Positions 25,908 to 36,000 of a stretch of 64,000 bases of DNA are shown here, piece after piece. Position 1 is the stretch's first letter; every line of letters begins with the position of its first letter. Below the pieces are notes generated by a model. It worked only from the letters and a program-made list of their open reading frames with translations. It did no database searches and was not told the origin of the DNA. The DNA is from Streptococcus sp. 29887 (GTDB lineage Bacteria; Bacillota; Bacilli; Lactobacillales; Streptococcaceae). Location of the stretch: the NCBI RefSeq assembly GCF_032595075.1, contig NZ_CP118735.1, positions 1,392,001 to 1,456,000 on the forward strand, in the 5' to 3' direction. The translations under genes and the position numbers were made by a program.

Positions 25908-25993
25908 CTTATGCGATATTATAAATAATAAAATAAATTTTTCCTCCTTAACGACAGATTGTAGAACGCTCAAATCCTTGATTTATCGGCGTT

Positions 25994-26149
25994 TTAAGCA
26001 CCTGTCATTATTATGACACAATCCCCGCCAGGAAAAGCAACTCCTGACCAGCGATAGCGTTCAGGATCCCGAATTTGCACTACTACATTCCCATCTTTAT
26101 CCTCAATCAAACACATATTGGTCAGTGTGACCATTTCTTTTCTAGCCAT
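25994..26149 (-). pseudogene. 5' fragment of mutT/NUDIX hydrolase split by the ICE
   Basis: An AAGGAG-led ATG at 26149 opens 51 codons. The first ~42 (to WSGVAFPGG) match an 8-oxo-dGTP-type NUDIX protein up to the beginning of its GGHxE-like NUDIX box, then the frame turns to an unrelated DCVIIMTGA tail and stops. The catalytic NUDIX box is lost from this copy. The rest of the gene should lie beyond the other ICE end, outside this window. Confidence 0.8.
26010..26030. other. ICE-chromosome junction (attachment site region)
   Basis: The chromosomal mutT frame is recognisable up to 26024 and ICE sequence follows to the left. mutT genes are known targets of serine-recombinase ICEs in streptococci. 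The integrase and the second att site are not in this window, so the core cannot be defined. Confidence 0.6.
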
Positions 26150-26235
26150 CATAACTCCTTACATTTCAATATAAATCAGCCAATCAATTTTTCTCTGTCA
26201 CAATCAACAATAGAACCAAGTACATCTATTCTATC

Positions 26236-26264
26236 AAAAAAAGCCAAGGCCGACTAGCCTTGAC
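26236..26264 (-). terminator. Terminator after galM-like gene
   Basis: CAAGGC...GCCTTG stem followed on the minus strand by seven T, 7 nt past the stop at 26271. Confidence 0.8.
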
Positions 26265-26270
26265 TGAACA

Positions 26271-27176
26271 CTACCAGCGAGGGTTGGCTTCAAATACCCA
26301 GCGACGAGTCCAGCTGTGACTTTGCCCCGGCGAAAGCCTAATGGTCTGAATAATTTCTGGACTGACAATGTGGTCTGTCGCCCATAGGAGTAAGCTGGTC
26401 GGCTTGACATTATCAATCCCAGTTACGCTAGCCTGGGCTCCCTTATGACTGAGTTTCCAGGTAAATGTATCACCGAGGTTTGCCTTATCGGTGCTAAGAA
26501 CACTGAGGGAAACATCCGTTTCACATTTTTCGAAGGTGATGGCCTTACCATCCGCAATAAAGTTGTTATGGTCATAGCCACCAAAACCTTCTAAGCGATC
26601 ATGACCCAGATCATTCATATCTGGCAAGTCCAGATGGTAATCCGGTGAAATAGCCATACCGTCGATACTCAAGAAATTATGGCAATATTCTTCTGTTTCA
26701 AATGCCTTGTCGCCAACATTGGTGATTGTGGCTTCTAAAATAAGAGTATTCTCCTCGATCCGAATAGTCTTTTCAATCTCAGCAGCAATTCCCAAACAAG
26801 CTACCGCTTCTGTAAAAAATGTAGCAGAAGTTTCCGTATGGCTGTAGGTGACAGGATAGGGAATGACCTCATCGTATTTATGTGCAAATTGGTAACCTAG
26901 TTCACTATCCTGCTTAATCAAGCCCACACCTAATTTAGGGAAATAGTCACCAACTTGAGCCCCAGCAGAAAAATCTCCTGAAAATTCGCAACACAGCCCT
27001 CTACCACCAGACGATAAATGCCGTAGGTTCATAGGCTCATTAGCACCAAAGTGTGTATCGCCATCCAGTGTAACATCTGAAATAAAGCCTGCTCGATCAA
27101 AACGAAAAGTATCATTTGGCCGTTCGCCTGGTTCAGAAATTTCAACACGTAAACGATTATTGGTCAGTAAAATCAT
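26271..27176 (-). CDS. Galactose mutarotase-like (aldose 1-epimerase family) protein
   Basis: A 301-aa beta-sandwich protein of the galactose mutarotase superfamily. Visible hallmarks are the substrate-face histidine in EEYCHNFLSIDG (about 171-182) and a conserved beta strand LLLWATDHIVSPE near the C-terminus. It probably converts anomers of a sugar or sugar derivative; the exact substrate is not evident and this branch differs from classic GalM. The ATG at 27176 has AAGGAGG 6 nt upstream. It follows the GNAT gene by 64 nt. Confidence 0.7.
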   Translation of the reverse strand: MILLTNNRLRVEISEPGERPNDTFRFDRAGFISDVTLDGDTHFGANEPMNLRHLSSGGRGLCCEFSGDFSAGAQVGDYFPKLGVGLIKQDSELGYQFAHKYDEVIPYPVTYSHTETSATFFTEAVACLGIAAEIEKTIRIEENTLILEATITNVGDKAFETEEYCHNFLSIDGMAISPDYHLDLPDMNDLGHDRLEGFGGYDHNNFIADGKAITFEKCETDVSLSVLSTDKANLGDTFTWKLSHKGAQASVTGIDNVKPTSLLLWATDHIVSPEIIQTIRLSPGQSHSWTRRWVFEANPRW

Positions 27177-27240
27177 AAAAACCCTCCTTGATTCAGCCTT
27201 ATTATAGCAGATCAAAGCGGGTCATTCGATATTTATTATA

Positions 27241-27747
27241 TTATTCTTTTGAATTTTTGTCTGGTAATTCCAAGACCATTCGGTATTCTATTAGCTCTGC
27301 TCCTAGATTGACAATTTTCTTTAGGCCATCAAAACGGAAGCCAACCTTTTCATAAAAGGCAATCGCACGCGCATTCCCCTCCAATACCCAGAGAGAAACC
27401 CGATGGTAGCTCTGCAATTTTTCCAAGGCCGACTGCATAAGCTGGTAGCCAATTCCTTGATCGTAATAATCCGCCAGAACATAAAGGGCATAAAGCTCGC
27501 CAGCACCCTGTAAATCTTCCTGACTGCTGGCATCGTAACAGACAAAGCCAACCACCTGCTCATCCACCAGAGCCACCAGGATATTTTGAGGATAACGAAC
27601 AGCCCAGTCTTGACACCGTTCCAAGGTGTAGGTCTTTTGGAGAAAATCCTGCGGTAACAAATCAGCATAGGCCTCCTGCCAAGCCTTCCAATGAACATAA
27701 GCCTTGCCTTGAATTTCCTTCTCGGTTTCCATTGGTTTGATGAACAT
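27241..27747 (-). CDS. GNAT-family N-acetyltransferase
   Basis: A 168-aa GNAT enzyme. The acetyl-CoA motif is visible as LYVLADYYDQGIGYQLMQSAL (about 95-115, Q/R-x-x-G-x-G/A), followed by the usual N-A-x-A-I-x-F-Y-E-K-x-G-F strand near 135-147. It would transfer acetyl from acetyl-CoA to an amine; substrate unknown. The ATG at 27747 has GGAGG 7 nt upstream. Probably cotranscribed with the galM-like gene. Confidence 0.85.
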   Translation of the reverse strand: MFIKPMETEKEIQGKAYVHWKAWQEAYADLLPQDFLQKTYTLERCQDWAVRYPQNILVALVDEQVVGFVCYDASSQEDLQGAGELYALYVLADYYDQGIGYQLMQSALEKLQSYHRVSLWVLEGNARAIAFYEKVGFRFDGLKKIVNLGAELIEYRMVLELPDKNSKE

Positions 27748-28114
27748 ATCCGATCCTCCACTAGTATATTCTATTTCTATTATACCCAACAAACATGAAT
27801 TAGCAATCATCAATCTACAAACTGAACTAGCAATATAAAAGATGGTTCCTGAAAAACAGACAGCCATTAGTAGACTCATCATAAAATTTTCAAAAAATTA
27901 TCATTTTAGCCTATCTCTGGCTCTAGTCAATGAAACTCAATCTGCCCTTGTTTTCAAGGCTGGCAGAACCTTTGAATGTTGAAAACAGAGTGAGCCTATG
28001 CTATCACTACACCAAGAATAGCACCCTGTAGTCTTTTGAATAGCTTTGGTATATGGTCACTTTCGGCTTGCCGTACTCTACGAAAGTGACTTGCTCGCAA
28101 GTCATATTTCCAAC
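27748..28114. other. Intergenic region with small hairpins left of the IS
   Basis: No gene apart from the last 35 codons of the transposase frame. It holds two small palindromes side by side: GTCACTTTCG/CGAAAGTGAC (28056-28065 and 28081-28090) and GACTTGC/GCAAGTC (28088-28103), possibly the structure the IS targeted. Near 27945-27990, CTTGTTTTCAA and TTGAAAACAGA arms form another stem. Confidence 0.5.
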
Positions 28115-29797
28115 CTGAGGCTGGGCAAAAACTAGCCAATAACTAAAAAAATACACAGACAGATTGAGCTGCTTCAGATGAAATCCAGCCGAACTGTCTG
28201 TGTTTTTCTTTCTGTTTCTACTCTCTTGGACTAATTTCTTAGCCAATTTCGTTAGATTCATGCTCATTAGGAGGAATCCTATCTCTGTTTCAACCACCTT
28301 TTGACCTCTGACATGGACTCTGCGCACGCCAAAAACACCCTTCATCCTACCAAATACAGGTTCGACATCCACCTTGCGTTTGGCATAAATGCGGGCTCCC
28401 TCTTTACTTGTCAATTCCTCTTTGACTAAGTTCTTGAAATAGTTCCACGTAGGATTATACTGAATTTGTTTGAGGTTTCCTTTTTCCGTCCGTGCTAACT
28501 GGTCTAACTCTTTACTAGCTTGTACAGGATCAGCTTCGTAAATCTTAATATCTTTCTCAAATCCATACTTGTCCATTCTTCGTGAATAATTCTTAAACGA
28601 GTAGACAACCCCATCTGGCTTTATCCATTGGTCAGAATCTTCCAAGTAAGTCCAGTTTTCAGGATTGGCATCACTCTTCTTATAGCTTTTCTTCTGCTCT
28701 TTCTGATATGTTCCGTAGGGAATCAGAGGTGTTTTCTCCAGGTCATCAAGGATAAAGCTATAATTTTCTTCACTACCATAACCTGCATCTGCGACAATGT
28801 GTTGAAAGAGTTCTAAGGTTTGGATGGATTGAAGAAAGGGCTTGAGTGTACGAGTGTCAGTTGGATTCGGAAACAGTCCGTAAGCTAAGGCAAACTGGTT
28901 GTTTGTACCAAGTTGAAGGTTGTAGCCCGGTTTGAGCTGACCATTCTTCATAGGATCTTCTTTCATCCGCATAAATGTTGCATCATGATCCGTTTTAGAG
29001 TAGGAGTTTCGTTCTTGTAAAATCTGTTTATCTCGTTCGTACTTCTGTTTCCGAACAAGAAAATCCTCTTTCAACTTTCTCTTTAGTTTCTTAATTCTTC
29101 TTCGTTTCTGTCTGTTGGCTGAGCCACCTTTACTGACTTTAGGCTCTTGTGAGATAGCTTCTTCCACCTCGTCCAATACTTGTTCTGTTTCTTGTAGGAG
29201 TTGGTTTAGTCCCTCGCTAGTGAGGCATTCTTCCTTGGACAAGGCGGTATTTACCCCTTCTTGGACTAGTTTGTCATAGAGGGCTGAAATGTTTCCATTC
29301 AAGGCATCTTCATAGCGTTCAACGGCCTTTCTCCATGTGAAAGAATACTTGTTGGCATCAGCTTCTACCTTAGTCCCATCAATGAAGAGAGCCTCATCTT
29401 CAATCAAGCCATTCTCTCTGAGAAGGAGGGTGAAGTAGATGAAGGCAGTTTTGATGAGCTGATTGGCGTGTGTGCTAGCCCGAAAACTATTGATGGTCCG
29501 ATAACAGACATAGGTATCCTGACTCAGCCATTTCATAGGAATGACTTCTTCATTCATTTGAACGATTTTCCGACCAGAGAATACCTGACGAGCATAGGCG
29601 AACAGGGTCATTTTGAGCAACATGGCTGGATGAAAGGCTGGACGACCTGTGTGGGAAGTTTCTCCTAATAGAACGGATTGAGGAATGGTATCCACAAACT
29701 GACTAATCAGACGAGCCTCATGCGTTGCAGGTAAATCCCAAGCAATATTTAATTCCAAACTTAACTGATTTGTGTTATACTGTTTATACATTTTCAT
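28007..29797 (-). CDS. IS1182-family DDE transposase, reading through the IS end
   Basis: A 596-aa DDE transposase. The N-terminal part (PQSVLLGETSHTGRPAFHPAMLLKMTLFAYARQ) is typical of the IS1182 group. The first catalytic Asp lies in FIDGTKVEADANKY (about residue 138), a second in HIVADAGYGSEENY (about 338), and the Glu in VDVEPVFGRMKG (about 484). The last 35 residues are encoded outside the left inverted repeat by flanking DNA because no stop occurs within the IS, which lengthens the protein beyond the IS-encoded ~560. The enzyme domain itself is intact. Confidence 0.9.
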   Translation of the reverse strand: MKMYKQYNTNQLSLELNIAWDLPATHEARLISQFVDTIPQSVLLGETSHTGRPAFHPAMLLKMTLFAYARQVFSGRKIVQMNEEVIPMKWLSQDTYVCYRTINSFRASTHANQLIKTAFIYFTLLLRENGLIEDEALFIDGTKVEADANKYSFTWRKAVERYEDALNGNISALYDKLVQEGVNTALSKEECLTSEGLNQLLQETEQVLDEVEEAISQEPKVSKGGSANRQKRRRIKKLKRKLKEDFLVRKQKYERDKQILQERNSYSKTDHDATFMRMKEDPMKNGQLKPGYNLQLGTNNQFALAYGLFPNPTDTRTLKPFLQSIQTLELFQHIVADAGYGSEENYSFILDDLEKTPLIPYGTYQKEQKKSYKKSDANPENWTYLEDSDQWIKPDGVVYSFKNYSRRMDKYGFEKDIKIYEADPVQASKELDQLARTEKGNLKQIQYNPTWNYFKNLVKEELTSKEGARIYAKRKVDVEPVFGRMKGVFGVRRVHVRGQKVVETEIGFLLMSMNLTKLAKKLVQESRNRKKNTDSSAGFHLKQLNLSVYFFSYWLVFAQPQVGNMTCEQVTFVEYGKPKVTIYQSYSKDYRVLFLV

Positions 29798-29915
29798 GCC
29801 TTTCTAGTTGTTTTGTGGTTATTATAATTATAAAGCATGAAATGGAAAACGAGCAACTCCTAATTGGAATTGCTCGTTTTTTTACTGTGAGAAGCTAGTT
29901 TTTGCCCAGCCTCAG
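28115..29915. mobile_element. IS1182-family insertion sequence, 1801 bp
   Basis: Bounded by perfect 22-bp inverted repeats: CTGAGGCTGGGCAAAAACTAGC at 28115-28136 and its complement at 29894-29915. The single transposase gene is on the minus strand. The immediate flanks (CAAC left, CTAC right) show no clear target duplication. It lies between the GNAT promoter region and the M26 protease gene. Confidence 0.9.
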
Positions 29916-30002
29916 CTACCTGCTTATCTGAAAGCTCTTCATTCGACTATTTTCAATCCTATGACCTCTAACAAGCTACAGACTCCATGGACGCTCATAG
30001 CA

Positions 30003-30030
30003 AAAGAAGCCAACCTGGGTTGACTTCTTT
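30003..30030 (-). terminator. Terminator-like hairpin after M26 gene
   Basis: AAAGAAG(T/C)CAACC faces GGTTG(A/G)CTTCTTT just past the stop at 30038. The T run after it is short but the stem is long. Confidence 0.6.
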
Positions 30031-30037
30031 CAATAGA

Positions 30038-33000
30038 TTATGGGTTGAAAATAGAAGTTCTGAAATCATTTGTAGAGTTCATCAAGGCTTGATAAATCTT
30101 GATTTTCAAAGTTGATAGTCGGCTCTTATCGCTACCATAGGATTTATTTTGAATATCCGCATCAATCGCTTCTCTAATCAATCTTTGAAGGTCATCATAG
30201 CTCGCAATACTTACTTCTTTCGTTGAGTTTGCAACACCTAATTCATACTGAATCGTGAATGGTTTCAATTTACCTGCTTGGGCCTTATCCACACGCTCCA
30301 TAAACATAGCTTTCTTGAATTCTTCCCAACTTGCATACTGGCCATTAAAGACTTGGTCAAAGACGTGTTTATCTGTAATCAAGCCTGTATTTTTCTTGTT
30401 CCAAGTATCATAAGTAATAGAATTTTGGCTCATAGCATAATCAGACAACTGATTAGATGCATATGGTATGAAACCATCTGTGTAACCTTTGGCAGCAATT
30501 AGCTCAAAGGCCATGCGACGGAACATAAAGTCACCTGGTGAGCCATTTGGATTAGACAAGGCTGAATAGTTACCTGCAAACATCGGAACGCTGTAGTAGC
30601 CATTACGTTGTAAGTTTTGATCATATTTAGCACTTTGATAGCCATAGCGATCAATGATACTTCCATTGATTAGGTCATCAAACGTAGTCAGTTTAGTAGC
30701 ATCTTCCTCTGTCAAAGGCGTCATTCGGTTTCCAGCATGGGTATCTTTGCCATTTTCTTGAATGTAGTAATTTTCCAGTTTGAGGAACCAGTCCTTCTTA
30801 ACGGTATTTGGCTTTTCAAGGACAGTCATTCCTTCGATGTAGTCTAGTAGATAGAGAACATCAAATTGATTGTGGAAATACTGGTTAAAGTCCGCTTCGC
30901 TGTTGAAACGAGCAGTCGGATCTCCGACGTGCACACGATTAGCAGCGTCACTATTGAAGACAGCATTGAAACCAAGGATTGTTCGATCGACAGAAGATAC
31001 GTTTTGGAGCAATCCATCAGCATATACTTCCATTCCTTGTCCCATCCGGCGACCATATCCTTTAAGATAGGTACTTCCATCCTGGTTATGCACCATTTCA
31101 TGGGTATAGAGAGTTGTACCATAATTGTCTAGCATATTATAGAGGACATAGAAGGTTTCTTTTCCGTTTGCATAGGCAGTTTTGGTTCCACCCTCTGCGT
31201 ACCACTTGTTAATCGGGCCATAGTAATCTTGAATAGCATCCACATCGGCGAGTAAATTACGATAAACTTTCTGACCATCTGGGCCATTCATTAGGAAGCC
31301 TTCATTATTTAGCACCGTGCGGAAGAGCTTGTCACGATTTTCTTCATCAAGGATCTTATACCAGAAGTCAGCATTGTCCCGCTGCATTTCAGCCGCCTTA
31401 TCGACCAACTGACGAACACTATCTCGTTTAGCAGGGTCTTTGTAATCATCTACATAATGTTCGTAGGAACCTACTGCTAAGGTGTTCATGTTGCTGATGA
31501 TGAAGATGTCCTCTTGCGGCAGGGTCAATAGAGGTAAGAGCATCTGACGGTATTCCCAAGCTGGATTGGTAATCTTATCGTAAACAGCAAGTGCGTACTT
31601 GCTATGTTTCTCAGCACTTTCTTGCTTGGCTGCCGCTTCTGCAACCTGCGATTTACTCTCAACAATATAGGCCTTGGTTGTTTGTTTGAACCAGTCATTG
31701 TCTGATAGATTTGGCAAGAAGAGTTTACGGTAGGCTTCCACCATGTCGAATAGACTAGCCTTATTATTTTGCTTACCGATAATGGATGAGTAGGTACTTA
31801 CGTTGTTATGGGCACGAAGAACCTCATAGCCACCATTACCAATTGCCAAAATCATATCCAAGGCAGAGGCAGCATCATTTCCGAAGAAATCAGGCTCAAA
31901 AATGGTCAATTCTTTGGTATTCACATCCCCGTAATTGATATCATACCAACGGTTCAAGTAGGTCAAACCGAGAAGAAAGGCTTCCTTATTGTCAGTAATC
32001 TTCTCTTTTATGTAGGCTTCGGAAGCCTGACCTTGACCATTTAAGCTAGCAACCAAAATCTTCCGTACATTACTCTCTAGGTTAGCCTTAACTTGGTCAA
32101 AACTTTCGCCAAAGTAGAAATCTTTTGCTGTCCCTGTTTGTCGGTTGGCATCCAATTTAGTTGGATAATTGACAACGGCTTTCATAGCCTCTGAATCCAG
32201 AACCACTGTAGACAAGCTGCTTACCAAATCATTTACAAGAGAACTTCTATCATTCAAGAAGGACTCCGGCGTGTAAATCAAGTCCGTACCAGCAATCGTG
32301 TATTCTACCACATGGTTATTCTTGAAATCTTCTTTATATGAAACGGACTTGTAGTCAACGGTACCATCCGCATAATGGAGCATGATTTTGTTGATATTAG
32401 CTTTTTCAGTATGCACATCTGCTATAAAGGCAGTATCCTTCATTGGAACAACATCAAGCAAACGAACTCTGTTGAGTTTGTCATCTGTCGCAATCTTATT
32501 TCCATAGTAAACAAGGAGTTCCTTGTTGTAGAATGGAAGGATTTTCTCCATGTTGTAGTAGGCCGTTTCGTGGTCAGCCTGAGCTTTATCTAGAGTTAGA
32601 TAATTAACAGAATAAGGGTTAAGATTGAGAGGTTTTGAATCTTCCAAAGTCGCTTGGATGCCCATTGCTTGAACTTTTGCAGTTGCATCTCCCTGACTGA
32701 TAGTTGCTACATTTGCTAGAGTATCACCAACGGTGCTAGCAGCGTCCTTAATTTTTCCAGTTGCATTGACAACCAAACCTACAAGACTGCTAGGACCCGT
32801 CATAGAATTAACAACATTTGTTAAGCTACCCACATGTGCAGCAAGGGGGCCTGCAACTTGGTTAGAACCGGCTATACCACCGATTGTTGCTTCCGAGCCA
32901 GTTGTCACAATCGAACCTGTAGCATAAGAATTATAAACACTTCCAGGAACATCATAAGCCAACATGGTGCGTCCAACAATACCACCTGCAAACTGGCTAT

Positions 33001-36000
33001 TATTCCCTGGAATTGTGATAGTAGCATCTACTTTAGCATTACCAACGCTTGACAACACCCCGTTTCCGAGAATACCTCCAGTCAAGCTAGCGCCTGTACC
33101 AGTCGTTTCAATGCTTCCTTTGAAGGAAACGTCTTTGATGGTTGTATTGGTCGCCGACTGGATCAAACCTGAAACATTATGCGGACCTTTAAGATTGGCT
33201 TCTACTGCTACATTTGTCACTTTGGCGCCATTAGCGTTCACCGATAAGGTCGCAAGTGGATTGGTAGTGCTTGTGCTCAAGTTTGCATTCTTGATATCTA
33301 GATTTTGCACAGTACCACTCAAGTTGAAGAACAATGGGGCTTTCAAATTGTTGATTGAGAAAGCATAGCCATCATTTACTCCGTCCAAACTACCGCTAAA
33401 ATTCTGAACATAAGAAGCTACATCTCCAACAGGAACTTCATTGGCATCTAAATGCGCCCCCAGTTTAAAGGTGCCTTTAGAATTTGCTTTCATGGCGTCA
33501 ATCAAGGCTTTGAAGGAAGTATAGGTATTTGTATCCGTTACCATCTTCGGAATGTAAAATTCGCGGTTTGGAAGGTATTGTGCATTCTTATCTTGAACCA
33601 ATTCATCAAAGGACGAAACCAACTTAAAGACGGTCTTGCCATCTAAGCTCGTTTCTTCAACGCTAGAAACTGGAAGGTAAACTTCTTTGAAGCGATCAGA
33701 TGTAACTTTAATAAACAATTCATCCGTTGAAGTTGGAAGGTCTTCTAAGAATTCTTGACCGATATAGCTACCATTTTTACGACGGTAAACCGTCACTGCG
33801 TCAATGTCTTTGATTTCAATCTTTTTATAGACCAGGTCAAACTGACGCATACTGTCAAGAATGGTTTCTTGTTCAGAGCTTTGTTCCTGCTCTGCCATTG
33901 TATAGAAAATCTTAGTTTTGACTGTATAGTCTGTATAGAAATCAAGATTTTCAAGTGTCAACTGGCCATTTGGATCTGTAATGGCCTGTTCTTGAACCAA
34001 GGCACCTGTATTGTCATAGAGGAGGGCAACAGCACGGAGGAAGTTGGCTGTTTCATCTGTCAACTTGTAGCTAACGGTCGCTGATTTTGCATCATCATTT
34101 TCTACCAGATCTGTGATAATCACTTGTGGTACTTTCTCAACTTTTGTACCACGCGCAATGACTTGCTTAACTGGTTCTTTGGTAATTTCTTCTGTTACAG
34201 TAGGATTTTCCTGACGAACGCCCTTGATTGTCTGGTAAGTTGTCGTTACTGTCTTAGAACCATTTACTCCCTTGGTCACAACCTTAGTCTTACCTACTAG
34301 AAGTGTTGGGGCATCAATGTATTCTGTTTCAAATGGAATATCGACCGTTTCTTTGTCTTCTTCCGTACCTTCAATTGGCTTGGTTCCTTTGAGAACTTCT
34401 TTGGTTGTTGGCTCAACTAGAACCTTTTCAGTCACAGTTGGATTTGGCTGGCGAACACCTTTGATAGTTTGGTATGTAGTAGTTATTTCCTTGCTACCGT
34501 CCTTACCTTCAACCACTACTTTTTCTTCATCCGTGTAGAGGTCAGCACTTTCACTTACCTTGGTTTTAAAGGCAATGGCTACAGTTTCCTTATCTGTTTC
34601 TGTTCCTTCGATTGGTTTGGTACCTTTGAGAACTTCCTTGGCCGTTGGCTCTTCTGTTACTTTTTCTGTCACAGTTGGATTTGGCTGGCGAACACCGTCA
34701 ATCGTCACATAGGTTGTGGTGATGTTTTTACTGCCATTTTTGCCTTCCGTAACAACCTTTTCTTCGCCAACATAGAGGTCAGCACTTTCGCTTACCTTGG
34801 TTTCAAATGGGATTTCAACTGTTTCTTTTACAGCCTCTGTCCCCTCAACTGGAGTTGGGCTAGCGGGTTTCGTGCCACGAGCAACAACTTGAGCCACTGG
34901 CTGAGTAGTTACCAATTCAGTAACCGTAGGATTTGCTTGACGAACACCGTTAATGACCGTATAGGTTGTTGTAATAGTGGCAAGACCGTTTTGACCAGCA
35001 GTAACGATTTTTTCTTCTCCAACTGGCAAGGTCGCATCGTCTTGATAACTAATCTCGAACGGAAGGACTTTGGTATCTTGCTCTGTTTCCGTGGTAACCA
35101 CATCAGCTTTCTTTGTACCAAGACGAACAATTTCCGTCACTGGCAAGCTTGTTACGGAGCTTGAAACTTGCTCAGATTTAAGCAAAACACCATCAGCGTA
35201 GAAATTCTTGATAACAGTCGTTTGAACTCCGGCTTTACCAACTTGTTCCACATTTCGTGTGCCTTCAGGCAAGCTATCATCGTAGATAACTTGAGTTTCA
35301 AAGGGAATAGCCTCCGTATTTGTAATCATATCTTCCGTCAGGACTACTGCTGGTACTTCATGCGTCGGAGCCGTATCTGGTAGAGTAGTAATGGGTTTGG
35401 TACCAATTTTCACGACCTGATTAACAGGAGCTTGGCTGACTGTTTCAGAAAGGACTTCTGCTTTGATGAGAAGGCCATCCGCGAATGTTTTCTTAACCTC
35501 AAAGGTCTTTTGCCCTGCCTGTCCAGCTTGAACTGTCTGCCTAGTTCCCTCTGGTAAGGTATCATCATAGACTTCCTCTGTTTCAAAAGAAATAGTTTCT
35601 GTATGTGATGACACTTCTTCAGTAATAGCTACAGCTGGAAGCTCATGAGTTGGAGCAGTTTGAGGAACTTCGGTAACTATGGTTGCCTCAGCTTTCTTGG
35701 TTCCAATCTCAATGATTTTTGGTGTGACTGTCTTAGAAATTTCTGACGAAACTTCCTCTTCCTTCAAAAGCTGACCATCTGCAAATGTCTGCTTAATTGT
35801 GATAGTACGCTCACCATTTTGACCCTCTTGGATTACCTTTTCAGTTCCTTCTGCTAAGGCAGGATTTTCAACCGTCTGAGTATCAAAAGCAATCACTTCT
35901 GACTTGGTAATGATCTTTTCAGAAATCTCAATAGTTGGCAGTTGATGACTTGGTGCTGTATTCGGAACTTCCGTAACTGTTTCTTCCGTAGTATCCTTTA

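Noticed and set aside
28115..29915. Target-site duplication around the IS
   Set aside because: Flanking bases CAAC and CTAC do not match at any plausible length.
34469..35164. Plus-strand ORF opposite the G5 repeats
   Set aside because: Antisense to a well supported protease gene; composition reflects the G5 repeat, no start signal.
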